A stretch of DNA of 64,000 nucleotides, taken from contig NC_081412.1 of the NCBI RefSeq assembly GCF_030272615.1, positions 672,895,823-672,959,822 on the forward strand, read 5' to 3'. A program made the translations under genes and the position numbers. Under the pieces are notes generated by a model. The model searched no databases and was not told where the DNA came from. It worked only from the letters and a program-made list of their open reading frames with translations. Origin of the DNA: Cryptomeria japonica. Its lineage: Eukaryota > Streptophyta > Pinopsida > Cupressales > Cupressaceae. This document shows positions 29,508 through 40,494 of the stretch, one piece after another (the stretch's first letter is position 1; every line of letters starts with the position of its first letter).

Positions 29508-32280
29508 TGTGAGGCCCTACCCCAACCCATCCTATCTCTTCAGTTATTTTCATTTTGGAACTATTTTGGATGCTAGTTTGGACACACTATGGATATGGAA
29601 CTTTTCATGATTCCGCATTTTGGTAACATTGATATATGTGGATGCTTCATTTCTATGCCTTGTGGATTATAGAATATTATATGATTCTAGATTAGGGTAA
29701 TGTTGTGATGATGCAGGTTATTATCTGAATTTTAGGATTTGATATAATGTTAGGAAAATGTTTGCATATATTGTAGATGGATCAAATTTTGAGGATTATG
29801 AGGAAATTGCTTTGATTTGTGACAAATCATATTTCATAATGTCAAGTCTTTGCAGAATGAATGTATTGTATTCTGATTATGTGATTTTATATATTATATG
29901 AGGCTATTTGGGAAGTACTAATGTTTAAATTGAGATGTGCAGGAAAATATCCATGTGACCATGGAAATATTAGGGAGAATCAAGCCTAGGCCAATGTGCG
30001 TTAGTAAAACCAGGGGTTGTCTATTTGGAGAGACAACACCCCGTATGTACTGTATTTTATTCGTAAATGTAAAATGTTGCATGAGTGTAATTTGTATTTA
30101 TTGGATTCATTAAATTGTTTAAGGGACAATTGCCATGTGGTTATTGTGATGTGGAATTATTTTGTAGTGTCACTTGACACCTATGTAGTATGTTGTGTTG
30201 GCAATTGTCATGTCACCTTTTTGAAAGTTTTATTTTTGTTAATGGTTATATCCCCTAATTATCCTTGAAGGAACCAAGAAATCTAGGTTAGAGAGCCACA
30301 AGGAAGGTCAACTCAGAGTTGACCCGTAGGTTAACTTCAGGTGGACTTTCTGAAGGTCAAATCAACTCCTAGAGTCAATTTTAGAGCTTTTCTATTAGGC
30401 CTCATGGGGTACCTATGGGTGAAGGCCAAAATTGGCCATGTGTCTTTCCCTTAGGACTTGTTTAACCACCCAAAAAAGTGGTTTTCCCAAGATGGACGAA
30501 TTCCATCTATAGGAGTGCCATCCTTGGAAGGAGAACCTTCTTGGAGATAGTAATCCCTCTTCCCCATTCCATTTCCCTTCTCTAGGCACCTAGGTTAGGG
30601 AGTGTGTAAGACCTAGGGAAGACCAACCCAATGGGAGATCACTCACTCTATCCAAGAGGTTGGAAGGAGTGAGAGAGGCCTTCTTAGGCTAAGAATGGAA
30701 GCTTAGTGAGCTAATCACCCACTCTCCATTCTTGGAGATTTTTGGAGAAACTTGGAAGAAAAAAAAAAAAAAAAACCAGTTTTAGGAATTAGAGGAATTT
30801 GGGGGCCAAGGATTGCAAAAAGTTGTGTGGATTGGGCAGCTCATCTCCAACTAAGTTTAGCATACCTATTGGCAGAATAAGGTTGGTTGTTATCTCCTCT
30901 TGGTTTTGTTGTTTATGTTAGTTATGTTGTTTTGTTGAAGGAAAGAAATGCTTGTAAAGAAAGTGTGTATGTAAATTGTTGTTGAAGAAAATAATGTGTA
31001 GTTTCATTTCTATGTTTTTCTGTTTTGTGTTCTTGTTTTGGGAGTGTCCAAGATCTTCTACTCTTGGGAGAGTAGGATGATCTTGGGGTGGAAGAAGCAT
31101 GACAACCTTGGGTGAGAGGCTCTCCTTAAGGAGAGTGATCTCAAGGGTGTCCTTTGTGACCCTTGCTGCATAGCCTTGTGTATGCATTTGGGGGTCATAA
31201 GGGGAGAGAAATGGCTTTGAGCCTTTGGGGGGCATAAGGTGGTTGGGATGAATTCTGTTGAGTATTTTGTGTTGCCATGAGGTGGCTTGTGTTATATTTT
31301 TGGCTGCAGTCTCCCCAATGGTACTTGGTCCACTTCCACCCATAGATTGATCTCCACAAATGTGGTGATAGTGTAGCTTGGGATGGGAAAGTGTATGTGT
31401 TGTGTGTTTTCCCTATTGTTGTGTTGTATTGCCTGATTGTAACCCATCTAGGTCTTGATTCTCCTAGCTCGGGGGTGGCTTCTGGTAAGCCTAGGCTGGG
31501 AGGTGAGCATCCCATGGTCACAGTCCTAAGTTTTACTTGCAGGTGGCTTGGGAAAAAAGGATTAGGAGTTGCAGATTGTGGTGTTGCAGACTTCTATTCA
31601 GAATTCTTATTTTTATTTTAATGCAGAAAAAAAAAGGGAGAGAAAATGCATATGTGAATATAGGGCTTAAAATGATTCTGTTTCTGTTTAAACAAATGTA
31701 ATCCTTATTTTCTGTGTGAAGATTAGAGAAAGATGACTGTTTGGATTATTCACCCATTTTTATATATGGGTTATTGTAACTATCATTCTGGAAAAACAAT
31801 GTAAATTTCATTTTATGTTTTGATGTCTATAGTGTTTGTTGTAGTCTACATTTTAAATCTAGTCTATTCTCTTGTTATTTACTGCAATATTAAAGGAAAG
31901 AAACAGAAAAAAAGAAATGCACTAGAATTCCTTCTTTACTATTCACTAGTTTATTTACTGCATTAGTAAGGAAAAGAAAAAAAAAAGAAATGCAGTAGGG
32001 TTATTATTTTCTTGCATAATGTAAATTCTGTTTATGACTGTTTTAAAAAAAAAGGGGAGAGAGAACTAGTATTATTTTATTTCTCACTATTTACTTGCAT
32101 AGTTTTAAATCCTGTTATTTTATGTCTGTTAGAAAGAAAGGAGAACCAGAATCGTTTTATTTCTATGGAGAGTTAAATAAAAGGAAGAAGAAAACAAACC
32201 TAATCTAATGCTGTTAGAAAACTAAAAATAGAATGTAAATGGTTAAAACCCCAGATCAATATAAGGGTTTTTAACCCTAT

Positions 32281-32479
32281 TACTTCAACATTTGGTCATA
32301 TATATATTTCTATATATATAGAAGTATATATAGTGAAAATATATACCTATATATATATAGAATATATGTATATAAGTTTCCTGCAAGTTCATGCCCTGTA
32401 ACAACAAAATAGAAGATACATTCTGAATCCTGTGCATCCCTGTTACAAAACCTATAAAAGAATTGCAGAATAGAATTTC

Positions 32480-32526
<47 letters not shown>

Positions 32527-32605
32527 TCTGCATCAAAAAAAAAAACACTCTATGGATGCCTGTAGAAGTAAATATTTTCATATTCGTAAATGATATTGTG
32601 CATAT

Positions 32606-32651
<46 letters not shown>

Positions 32652-32661
32652 TAATATACAC
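32281..32661. repeat. (AT)n microsatellite cluster
   Basis: Runs of alternating A and T at about 32481-32523 and 32608-32646, with shorter TATATA stretches at 32297-32365. Open frames over this area consist of Ile-Tyr repeats and are not genes. Confidence 0.92.
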
Positions 32662-32772
32662 AATATACATTTGACATTTAAAAAAAAAAATACATCTTAA
32701 ACATTTTTATCAAACCCCGAAATATAACAAAATGGGTTTTTTTTTAAAAAAAAGGGGAAATGGGCACGCGGG

Positions 32773-33009
32773 CCACTGTGCGTAACACAGTGGACGGCCA
32801 CGGCCGAGCCACTGTGCTACACACAGTGGGCGGCGTCGAAGGGCACTGCACTGTGTGTAACACAGTGGGCGGTCGCGGCCGCCACTGTGCTACGCACAGT
32901 GAACGGCGCCCGCCACTATGTGTATACACAGTGGGCGGCAGCTATGCCGTCCGCCACTGTGTGTACACACAGTGGGCGGCGCTGCCGCCACTGTGCGTAG
33001 GCACAGCGG
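32773..33009. repeat. Array of seven GC-rich hairpins, CCACTGTG-n5/6-CACAGTGG
   Basis: Hairpin starts are at 32773, 32809, 32848, 32882, 32913, 32954 and 32988, 31 to 41 bases apart. Each has 7-8 bp arms (CCACTGTG and CACAGTGG) around a short centre containing GTA or TAC. The sixth (32954-32975) is a perfect 22-bp palindrome. Spacers are GC-rich (GGCGG, CCGCC, CGGCCACGGCCG). The block is a sharp GC island in an otherwise AT-rich element. Confidence 0.9.
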
Positions 33010-33142
33010 CGCCCGGACAACCTGCAAAAACCTCCGCCTCTCCCCCACATGAAACCCTCCGTCGTGCCCTAGTTCACTGTACTTGCAACCTCCAAAAACC
33101 ACAAAAAAAAAGGGACATACAATAAAATATAGACATTTAATA

Positions 33143-33247
33143 AACCCTAACCCATTTCTGGTTAGGGTATAAAAGGATAAAAATAAAATAAAGCAAGTAT
33201 AATATATAAAAAAAATGCAACCCTAACCCAATTTCAGGTTAGGGTTA
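33143..33247. repeat. Two hairpins with AACCCTAACCC and GGTTAGGGT arms
   Basis: At 33143-33168 and 33220-33247 the sequence reads AACCCTAACCC, then a short TTTCTG or AATTTCA loop, then GGTTAGGG. The two hairpins are about 77 bases apart. The words resemble telomeric repeats but are arranged as inverted pairs, so they are not interstitial telomere tracts. Confidence 0.75.
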
Positions 33248-33263
33248 GCATTATAAGAATTTT

Positions 33264-33391
33264 ATATACATATATATATATATTTATATATAAATAAATA
33301 AATAAATATATATATATATATATAAAAGATTTAAATTGGAGCATTATAATTGATTTTATTGAGGGATTTGTATTCAAGAATTGATATTGTG

Positions 33392-33440
<49 letters not shown>
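33264..33440. repeat. (AT)n and (ATAA)n microsatellites
   Basis: TATATA and AAATAAAT runs at 33264-33323, and a pure AT run of about 48 bases at 33397-33440. Confidence 0.9.
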
Positions 33441-33444
<4 letters not shown>

Positions 33445-34256
33445 AATTTAAATTGGAAATTTAAAGTTAGATTTTAGAATATAATTTGGGGTTAAGTTTA
33501 TAATTGAAGTATTATGGAATTTTAGACTTTTTATAATAGGGGTTAATTTAATAATTGAATTATTATATGTCCCCATTCTTTAGAAATTAGTTTTTAATTA
33601 ATTCAAGGGGGTTAATATATAGAGGAATTACTATAGTTGGACAAACTATATGTTTAATCCAGCAATATATATATTTAATTAATCAATGGACTTACCCCCC
33701 CCCATATAATTGGACGTTAGGAAAATTAAAAAAAAAAGAGGAATTTGTAAATTTATGAACCTAAGCCCTTGAGACCGTTTTTTGGTCGGATTGTAAAGTA
33801 ATTGACAAAATCAAGGGATTTAGGGTAATTAGAATTGGCCCTAATATATTGTCGGTTTTAGGGGCAGATGACATTGTAGTAATTCGAAACCCTCATCGGG
33901 TGGATGTGTATAATAAATTTTATATAAGCATCAAATAATCATTGGCAATATCATTATATGACCTGGAATGATTTAATACATTAAGATAGCCAATTACCCC
34001 TTGATTTAATTAGGGACAACTTGTCTTAGGTAAATGAGCTAGCTAACTATTCTGCAATGCAAATTAATCTCCACCAATCAAGTCACTCGCTCGAGTTGGT
34101 TATTTGACTTAACCTTAGTAAGTACGTTTATTTACATCCTAGTTAAGACAAAACTTTAAATACAGTTGTTATGTATTAGGATTTATAGCGAGTTCATGAC
34201 GTCAAAAAAAAAAATTTGTTGTTCCGTTTTTTGTGCCCTAAAGTTTGGGCACGACA

Positions 34257-35120
34257 GAATCCTTCTTTTCATTCTTATAACAATGGAGAGGTTCTGCAAT
34301 TTGATGCTCTTGTGGTATACCACAAAAACAAATGGTAGAAATTTTTGCTCAAAACATCAACAATGATATTGGATATGAGCTAAGAAAATCTTGTTTGTCT
34401 ACCTTCAAAGAGGTCATTGAGAAAGGAATGGCAACAAAAAAGGTCCTTATTGAACAAGGTTTCATAAGGATATTCAAAGAGAACAAAGAGAAATCAAATG
34501 GGAAAGACAAACCCCATTTTTGGAAAAAGTAAGAATACAGTCAATGATGGGGTAGTAGATGCAAATATTGTAAAACCTAAGTTAACTTTCCTCAATGTAA
34601 GTTCTTCTAATATAAATGATCAAGTGAACAATCAAAGGCAATCAAAACCTCAAAGGAAATACACTCCATTGGGAGAACTAATTGAAACAACATTCAAGAA
34701 ATTCATTGCAAACAATCTCATAAAACTACCACATAATCCACCATATGAGCCAAAAGTGAAACCAAATTGGTGGAATGATGATGAATATTGTGAATATCAC
34801 AAGAGTACAGGGCATTAACTAGAAATTAGCATAGATTGAAGAACGTCATACAAGATCTCATTGAAAGAGGTGACATAAATGTTCATGGTCACACCTCCAA
34901 TTAAAAACATACGATGTTCAAAGATTCAATTCCTAAACATGATAAAGGAAATGTAAAACTACTGATAATCAAGCTAATTACACCAAGATTCCCTATGATT
35001 ATGATTCTACTATTAATCACATCTTAATGGATAATCATGTTTATAATATTATCATAAAGGACAAAACTCTCGAAGGTTCTACCCAAAGGAGTAAAGTTTT
35101 TTGAAAGGAATTGGACCATC
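34257..35120 (+). pseudogene. Gypsy-2 gag, C-terminal part
   Basis: Continues from LTR-X: ESFFSFL, stop, QWRGSAI, stop, then MVEIFAQNINNDIGYELRKS, CLSTFKEVIEKG, a frame change at about 34500, QRKYTPLGELIETTFKKFI, and DDEYCEYHKSTGH followed by a stop. The last motif is the Cys-x2-His-x4-His part of the CHHC zinc element of this gag type. It then decays, with IGPS at the Copia-B insertion point (35120). Confidence 0.8.
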
Positions 35121-36625
35121 TGTTGGCATTATAACAGACAATGGGAGATTGTTGGCATTTCAATAAGGATATTGAGAAGGTTGTTGATGATTATGGATAT
35201 AACTGATTAAGGATGATTTACTGTCTTAATATTATTATTTTGTCATTGATGTCAACATATTGATTTTCTAAATCAGTATGATGTTGCCATATCTTGAGAA
35301 GTATGATTTGATGAGTATAAAGGTGCTGGTAAAAGACACAGAAAGAATATGATAAATAAGGGGATGAATAAGTTATTCAATGGGAAACTATTATTGAGTT
35401 AGACAATGATGAGATCATGATGTTTAGATTGTTTTGATATCATACACATGTTATTTATTGTAAGGTTAATACTATACTATGTTACCAAGCAAAGAACCTA
35501 ATCAGTAAACCCTAAAGAACCTAGTCGGTAAACTCTAAGGTTATCGCTATCAGTTAATGAAGACAAAGTGTCTACCGAGTAAAGTTTAGTATTTACCGAC
35601 TTGTAATCGAGCTATAACAAAATGTATCAAATGGTTACATGTGTTATTTAATGAAGGGAGCTGATGAGCTGGAATTGATTAAATGATTGGTATGTCATGC
35701 ATAAAGTTTGTTAAAGAATCTATGGCAAAGGAAAATCAGCATGAAGATCTAGAGTGTAGATTGAACCGCATACCCTAGCACAAGTTCCAAGGCAGGGTAA
35801 AATGTTTTTTAGATCAAAGAATACATTGAACTTGGTCAAAGTTTGAAGATCTGATGGCTATGATTGATCATGGGAAATGTGATCAAGGAGATTAAGTGGT
35901 TGGCAATTGTTTATAAATAGGGAACTATTGTTAAACAATGTATGCGGGCAAGTGTATGCACAGGGATGCTACATAGTAATTACTGAGCATAGAAGCTTGA
36001 AGAACTATTTGTATAATAGAGTATAGAGCCCAACAGATGAACAATATTAGTTCTATGTCTAGATTGTATTGAGCAAATAAGAATCTGCTTTAGCATTTTT
36101 GATGTGAAGTTGTAGATAGATTCTTATTACTATTATTTTGTTAAGTGACAGAAAATATCTTAACCTCGTGGACTTAACAGTCTTATTTGTAAAACCCTCT
36201 AGCAAGGTGACATTCTATTTGAGTGTTTGAAATCCTTTAACAAGGTCACTTCTAACAAGGTGAAGATCCTAACAGATCTGAGGGAAATCCCTTAACCGGG
36301 TCACATCTAGCAATGTGTTTGTAATCTTTAACAAGGTTTTCTTTTTACCGAGCATACTTTAGAAGAGTATATTTCTTAGTGGGTCCAAAATCCCATAGTG
36401 GTTTTTCCCTATTTGGGTTTCTACGTTAAATCTAGTGTTATGAGGTTAATGATGTTTATATGTTTTTGAGTTTGGATGTTTAACAGTTTTGGTTATATCA
36501 CTGAAGTATATGTTACCGAGGTTGAATCTAATGTTTTTATGGAAGATTAAGTTTGTATGATTCACTCCCCCCTCTCATCTTATCAGCTTGGCATCTGTAC
36601 TTAACATTAAGTATTAGAACTATCA
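35121..36625 (+). repeat. Copia-B 5' LTR (about 1505 bp, with a 29-bp leading block)
   Basis: Bounded on the left by the CCATC duplication and on the right by the primer site. From 35150 it aligns with the 3' LTR (from 41360). The first 29 bases (TGTTGGCATTATAACAGACA plus AATGGGAGAT) have no counterpart at the 3' LTR. A 24-bp internal duplication near 35495-35530 (GAACCTA..CAGTAAA and GAACCTAGTCGGTAAA) also distinguishes it from the 3' LTR. The two LTRs differ by several percent by eye, so it is an old insertion. Confidence 0.88.
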
Positions 36626-36640
36626 ATTGGTATCAGAGCT
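36626..36640 (+). promoter_or_regulatory. Copia-B primer binding site
   Basis: ATTGGTATCAGAGCT directly after the 5' LTR, complementary to the 3' end of initiator Met-tRNA, as in most plant copia elements. Confidence 0.92.
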
Positions 36641-36689
36641 TTGGACTCCAGAAGAAAAGTTTAAAGGTACTTGAGGCAAAGATCCAAAG

Positions 36690-37690
36690 ATGTATAAGAG
36701 GGATGCACCGAAGCTGAACAAGTCAAGTTTCTCTGCATGGCAAAAAAGGATGAAGCTGCACCTATCAAGAGTTGGAGAATATGTTGTATATTATCTGGAG
36801 AATGATTTCATTACACTGAGCACCTATCTATTGATAATGGAAGAGATAAAGGAAAAGAAAGAACATATCCAAGCAATGATTGAAATAACATCTGCATTGA
36901 CCGACTCAGAGTTTAATGATCTAGAAGGCTACAATGATGGGAAGGCAATGTGGGACAGGCTCATATTTGTATAGGGCAGTGATGAACATGTTCAAAGAGG
37001 AAAAGTGGACAGTCTAAGAGGGCAACTTGAATCTATGAGGATGAATGAAGGTGAGAACATAACTCAGTATAGTACAAGACTAAAGGAGATTGTCAATCAA
37101 ATCAAAGGAGCAGGTGGAACCATTGAAGAAAAGGATATAACAAGTAAGTTGTTAAGAACCCTTCTACCAGCTTATGCAATCAGAGTCTCTGCAATCAATT
37201 AATAAAGGTCTATACCCAATATGCTAGTTTCTTTAGATGCTACTATTGGTAAGCTACATGCATTTGAGTTAAGTATTTTTGATAACAGTGGGTCTTCAGT
37301 AAATAAAGTTGAATCTACATTTAGTTCTTTTCATCTTGATGAAACTAATAATTACAATGAAAGATAGTATAAGTACTCTGAAGGAGATCACAGTGGAGTA
37401 AGTGAAAGATTTCATAAGAACATGGAGGAAGTACACAAACTGTATGAAATCATAAAACAAGAAGATTTTGAAGCACTATTAGCCAGAAGGTTACCAAGAA
37501 GCAAAGGTAAGTATAAAGGAAAACTACCTTTGAAATGTTTCAATTGTGATAAGATAGGACACATGGCTTCTAACTATCCTGACAAAGATCTACTAGAAAG
37601 AGAGATTACTAAGATAATAGATAGAAAGACAATCATTACAGAGGACACCGAGACTTCAGAAGAAGAGATAGAAAGACATTCTTAATAGAT
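36690..37690 (+). pseudogene. Copia-B gag
   Basis: The start ATG at 36690 gives MYKRDAPKLNKSSFSAWQ, the usual gag opening about 50 bases after the primer site. The frame stays the same (stops at about 36974, 37200 and 37367) through ITQYSTRLKEIVNQIKG, RTLLPAYAIRVSAIN and MEEVHKLYE. The zinc knuckle is KCFNCDKIGHMASNYP: the first two Cys and the His are kept, and the last Cys is Tyr as in Copia-A. It ends IERHS at 37685, where the protease frame is offset by a small indel. Confidence 0.88.
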
Positions 37691-37740
37691 GATGAGGAAT
37701 CCAATGATGATAAATAAGATGAAACTGATACAGAGGAAGT

Positions 37741-38008
37741 AGTTTATGTGGCTATCAATGATGGATCAGATGAAGAAATGTATGAAGAAAAAGCCCTAAT
37801 ATCTCATATAAATACTAATGATTCTTGGATCATAGATAGTAGATGCTCACATCACATGACTGGTGATAAACACAAGTTTATGTGGCTATCAATGATGGAT
37901 CAGATGAAGAAATGTATGAAGAAAAAGCCCTAATATCTCACATAAATACTAATGATTCTTGGATCATAGATAGTGGATGCTCACATCACATGACTGGTGA
38001 TAAACACA
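37741..38008 (+). repeat. 134-bp direct tandem duplication inside the protease gene
   Basis: Unit 1 begins AGTTTATGTGGCTATC at 37741 and unit 2 repeats it at 37875, each running to GATAAACACAAGTTT. The units differ at only a few bases. The period of 134 is not a multiple of three, so the second unit is in another frame. Both units encode the protease active-site stretch: DSRCSH in unit 1, DSGCSH in unit 2. Copia-A has a single unit. Confidence 0.93.
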
Positions 38009-38172
38009 AGTTTGTTATGTTAGAAGATTATGATGGAGGCTATGCAAGATTCGGTAATGATGCACCATGTCTAGTAAAAGGTAAAGGATCTATAACACTT
38101 CTTGACAATGCAAGATACAATGATGTTTATTGGGTTGAAGGTTTGAAATACAATTTGTTGAGTGTAGCATAG
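37748..38172 (+). pseudogene. Copia-B protease (active-site region duplicated)
   Basis: Second-copy frame (37882-38172): NDSWIIDSGCSHHMTGDKH, YARFGNDAPCLVKGKGSI, VEGLKYNLLSVA. The Asp-Ser-Gly site is intact here, but the upstream unit places an out-of-frame duplicate ahead of it with Gly changed to Arg. The frame would not be reached by ribosomes coming from gag. Confidence 0.85.
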
Positions 38173-39060
38173 CTAAACAATACAGGATACCAAATAGAAT
38201 TTAAGAAAGGAATTGCCAAAGTTCATGACAAGAATGGAAAGTTAGTTGCTACCAGGACACAAACAAAAGGTAACACATTTCACCTTGACTCAACTCAGAA
38301 TAAGTGTCTGTATGAAAAGATAGATGATACCTGGTTGTGACATTAAAGGTTTTGTCATGTAAATTTTGATAATCTGATCAAAATAAGTAAGAAGCACCGA
38401 GTAAGAGGTCTACCGAGTTTGGAAAAACCTGAGAATGCTATGTGTCGAGGATGCCAGATGGGTAAGATGACAAGATCAAGCTTTACAAGTAAGTCTTACA
38501 CTTCTAAGGGAATTTTAGATCTTGTGCACACCGATCTTTGTGGTCCTATGAAAGTTCAAAGTTATTATGGTGATAAATATTTCATATTATTTATGGATGA
38601 TTACTCAAGGATGATGTCAGTTATGTTTTTAAAAGAAAAATCAGAAGCTTTTCAAATGTTTAAATGGTACAAGGAAAGAGTTGAAAATGAAATAGGAAGA
38701 CAACTGAAATGTCCTAGATCAGATAGAGGAGGAGAGTTCACATCTAATGAGTTCAACTTATTCTGCAATGATCATAGTATTAAAAGACAAGTCTCTACAC
38801 CGAAAAATCCATGGCAAAATGGAATAGCTGAGAGAAGAAATAGATCTATTGTGGATTGTGCCAGAACCCTGATGATTGAAAAGAAAGTGCCACAAAAATT
38901 TTGGAGAGAAGAAATAAGCACAACAGTTTACACCCTGAACCGAGTACAACTGAAGAAAGCAACTATGAAGACACCATATGAAATCTGGTATGACAAGAAA
39001 CCTAATGTAAGTTATTTCAAAATCTTTGGAAGTAGATGCTATGTACACAAAGATGATAGA
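38173..39060 (+). pseudogene. Copia-B integrase
   Basis: After a TAG at 38170 and a TGA near 38338 the zinc region reads RFCHVNFDNLIKISKKH and CRGCQMGKM. The catalytic core follows in a clean frame from 38419: LVHTDLCGP (Asp), FMDDYSRMMSV (Asp), LKCPRSDRGGEFTSNEF, QNGIAERRNRSIVDCARTLM (Glu), then TLNRVQLKKATMKTPYEIWY. All three catalytic acids are present, and the frame is open to 39408. Integrase would form the pre-integration complex in the nucleus. Confidence 0.9.
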
Positions 39061-39420
39061 AATGGCAAGTTTGACCAGAAAAGTGAAGAAGGAACATTTC
39101 TTGGTTATTCTTGTAGAAGCAAAGCATTTAAATGTCTGATCAAATCATCTAACAAAATAGTAGAAAGTACAAATGTGAAAATTGATGAATTTGTAGAAAG
39201 AAATGATGAAGGAAATTCCAAGGAACTAGAAGACTATGATGAATTTGTCTATGTTCAACCGACAAGTCTTACCGACAAAACTGTTGAAGAAAATGAAGAG
39301 AATATCCAGTTACCGAGTGATGAAGAAGATCATACAGAGCCTACCAAGCCTGTATTAGCCAAATTCATCAGAAGACATCATGCGTCAAGTCAGATTATAG
39401 GAGATTAGGATGATCCAGTT
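39061..39420 (+). pseudogene. Copia-B integrase C-terminus and linker
   Basis: The same frame continues DRNGKFDQKSEEGTFLGYSC, KSSNKIVESTNVKIDEF, an acidic stretch (EENEENIQLPSDEEDHTE), and FIRRHHASSQIIGD before TAG at 39406-39408. This is the variable linker between integrase and RT. Confidence 0.85.
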
Positions 39421-40494
39421 ATGACAAGGAGCAAACTGAGACAGAACACATGTCTAATATCTAAATTTGAGCTGAGAATAGTGAAAGAGGCATTTAACAG
39501 TGAAGATTGGATAAATGCTATGATAGAAGAGATTGATCAAATCAAGAAGAATAACACATGGACACTGGTCCCAAGATCGAAGGACAAAAATGTAATTGGT
39601 ACAAAGTGGAATTTTAGAAACAAGCTGAATGAAAAAGGAGAGGTCATTTGAAATAAAGCAAGACTAGTTTGCAAAGGTTATGCCCAGGAAGAAGGAATTG
39701 ATTATGGTGAAACTTTTGCACCTATGGCTAGAATAGAAGGAGTAGGAACATTGTTGGCATATGCTACTTACAAAAAATTCAAGGTATATCAAATGGATGT
39801 CAAATCTACATTTCTGAATGGTATATTAGAAGAAGAAGTTTTTATTGAACAACTTGAAGGATTTGTTGAAGACAAGAGTAAAAATCAGGTATGTAAATTA
39901 AACAAAGCCTTATATGGTTTGAAACAAGCATCTAGAGCATGGTATGAAAGATTGCACTCTTATTTGATGAAGATTGGTTTTATAAGGACAAGTGAGACCA
40001 ACAATATGTACATGAAGAATGATGAAAATAGAATACTGATCTCGGCCATATTTGTTGATGATATTATATTTTGTGGAAATGAAATGACCAAAGAATTTGA
40101 GATGTCATTAATTGGTGAGATAAAGTATTTTATAGGTTTACAGATACTACAAATGAAAAATCAGATTTTCATTACTAAATCCAAGTACATAAAGGAAATC
40201 TTGAAAAAATTTGGAATGGAGGATTCAAAACCAGTAAGTACTCCTATGACTACCAATTGTAAATTATCAAAGAATGATGAATCTGCATCTATCGATGAGA
40301 CACTTTACCAATCCATGATTGGAAAGCTACAATATGTTGTTCACAGTAGGTTAGATATACCACATGGAGTAGGTATAGTTGCAAGATTCTCTGCAGATCC
40401 CAAGGAAACACACATGACAACAATCAAAAGAATTTTTAGATACTTGAAAGGCACCGAGGATTATGTCTTAGTATATCAGAAAGGAAACGACTGA
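39421..40494 (+). pseudogene. Copia-B reverse transcriptase
   Basis: Motifs: WINAMIEEIDQIKKNNTWTL, NVIGTKWNFRNK, a TGA at about 39649, [27 protein letters not shown] (motif A), NKALYGLKQASRAWYERLHS, FVDDIIFCGNE (motif C intact), a short deletion after it, [30 protein letters not shown] and MIGKLQYVVHSRLDI. The frame ends YQKGND at 40494 through a 1-base shift before RNase H. Only these small breaks separate it from a working enzyme. Confidence 0.9.

Larger units (their letters stand above)
29508..34256. mobile_element. LTR-X: 4.75-kb LTR-like insertion with GAATC target duplication
   Basis: The insertion starts TGTGAGGCCCTACCCC and ends AAGTTTGGGCACGACA. It is flanked by GAATC on both sides (29503-29507 and 34257-34261), and removing it rejoins the Gypsy-2 gag codons NGES and ESFF. 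TG...CA termini plus a five-base duplication are the marks of an LTR element. I see no internal second copy of the start, no coding frame and no primer site. It is therefore best read as a very long solo LTR, or else a non-coding derivative. Contents: an A17 run (30760), purine-rich tracts (31620-32060), AT microsatellites, a GC-rich hairpin array, and TATAAAAGG at about 33169. Confidence 0.75.

Noticed and set aside
30017-31621. Several 76-141 codon frames inside LTR-X
   Set aside because: They overlap on both strands, show no domain, and lie in an element without any gag or pol sequence. No coding signal is visible.
32480-32677. Ile-Tyr repeat frame
   Set aside because: Pure AT microsatellite translated.
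32773-33009. CRISPR-like look of the repeated CCACTGTG...CACAGTGG units
   Set aside because: Units are palindromes with 10-20 base GC-rich spacers that resemble one another, there are no cas genes, and the context is plant retrotransposon DNA. It is a hairpin array, not CRISPR.
32744-33125. Open frames of 121, 70 and 61 codons over the hairpin array
   Set aside because: Their repeats (TVGG, THSG) simply translate the palindromic units in several frames on both strands. They result from high GC and lack of stops, with no conserved domain.
33143-33247. Interstitial telomere repeat
   Set aside because: Only two AACCCTAACCC words, each paired with an inverted GGTTAGGG. No tandem TTTAGGG tract exists.
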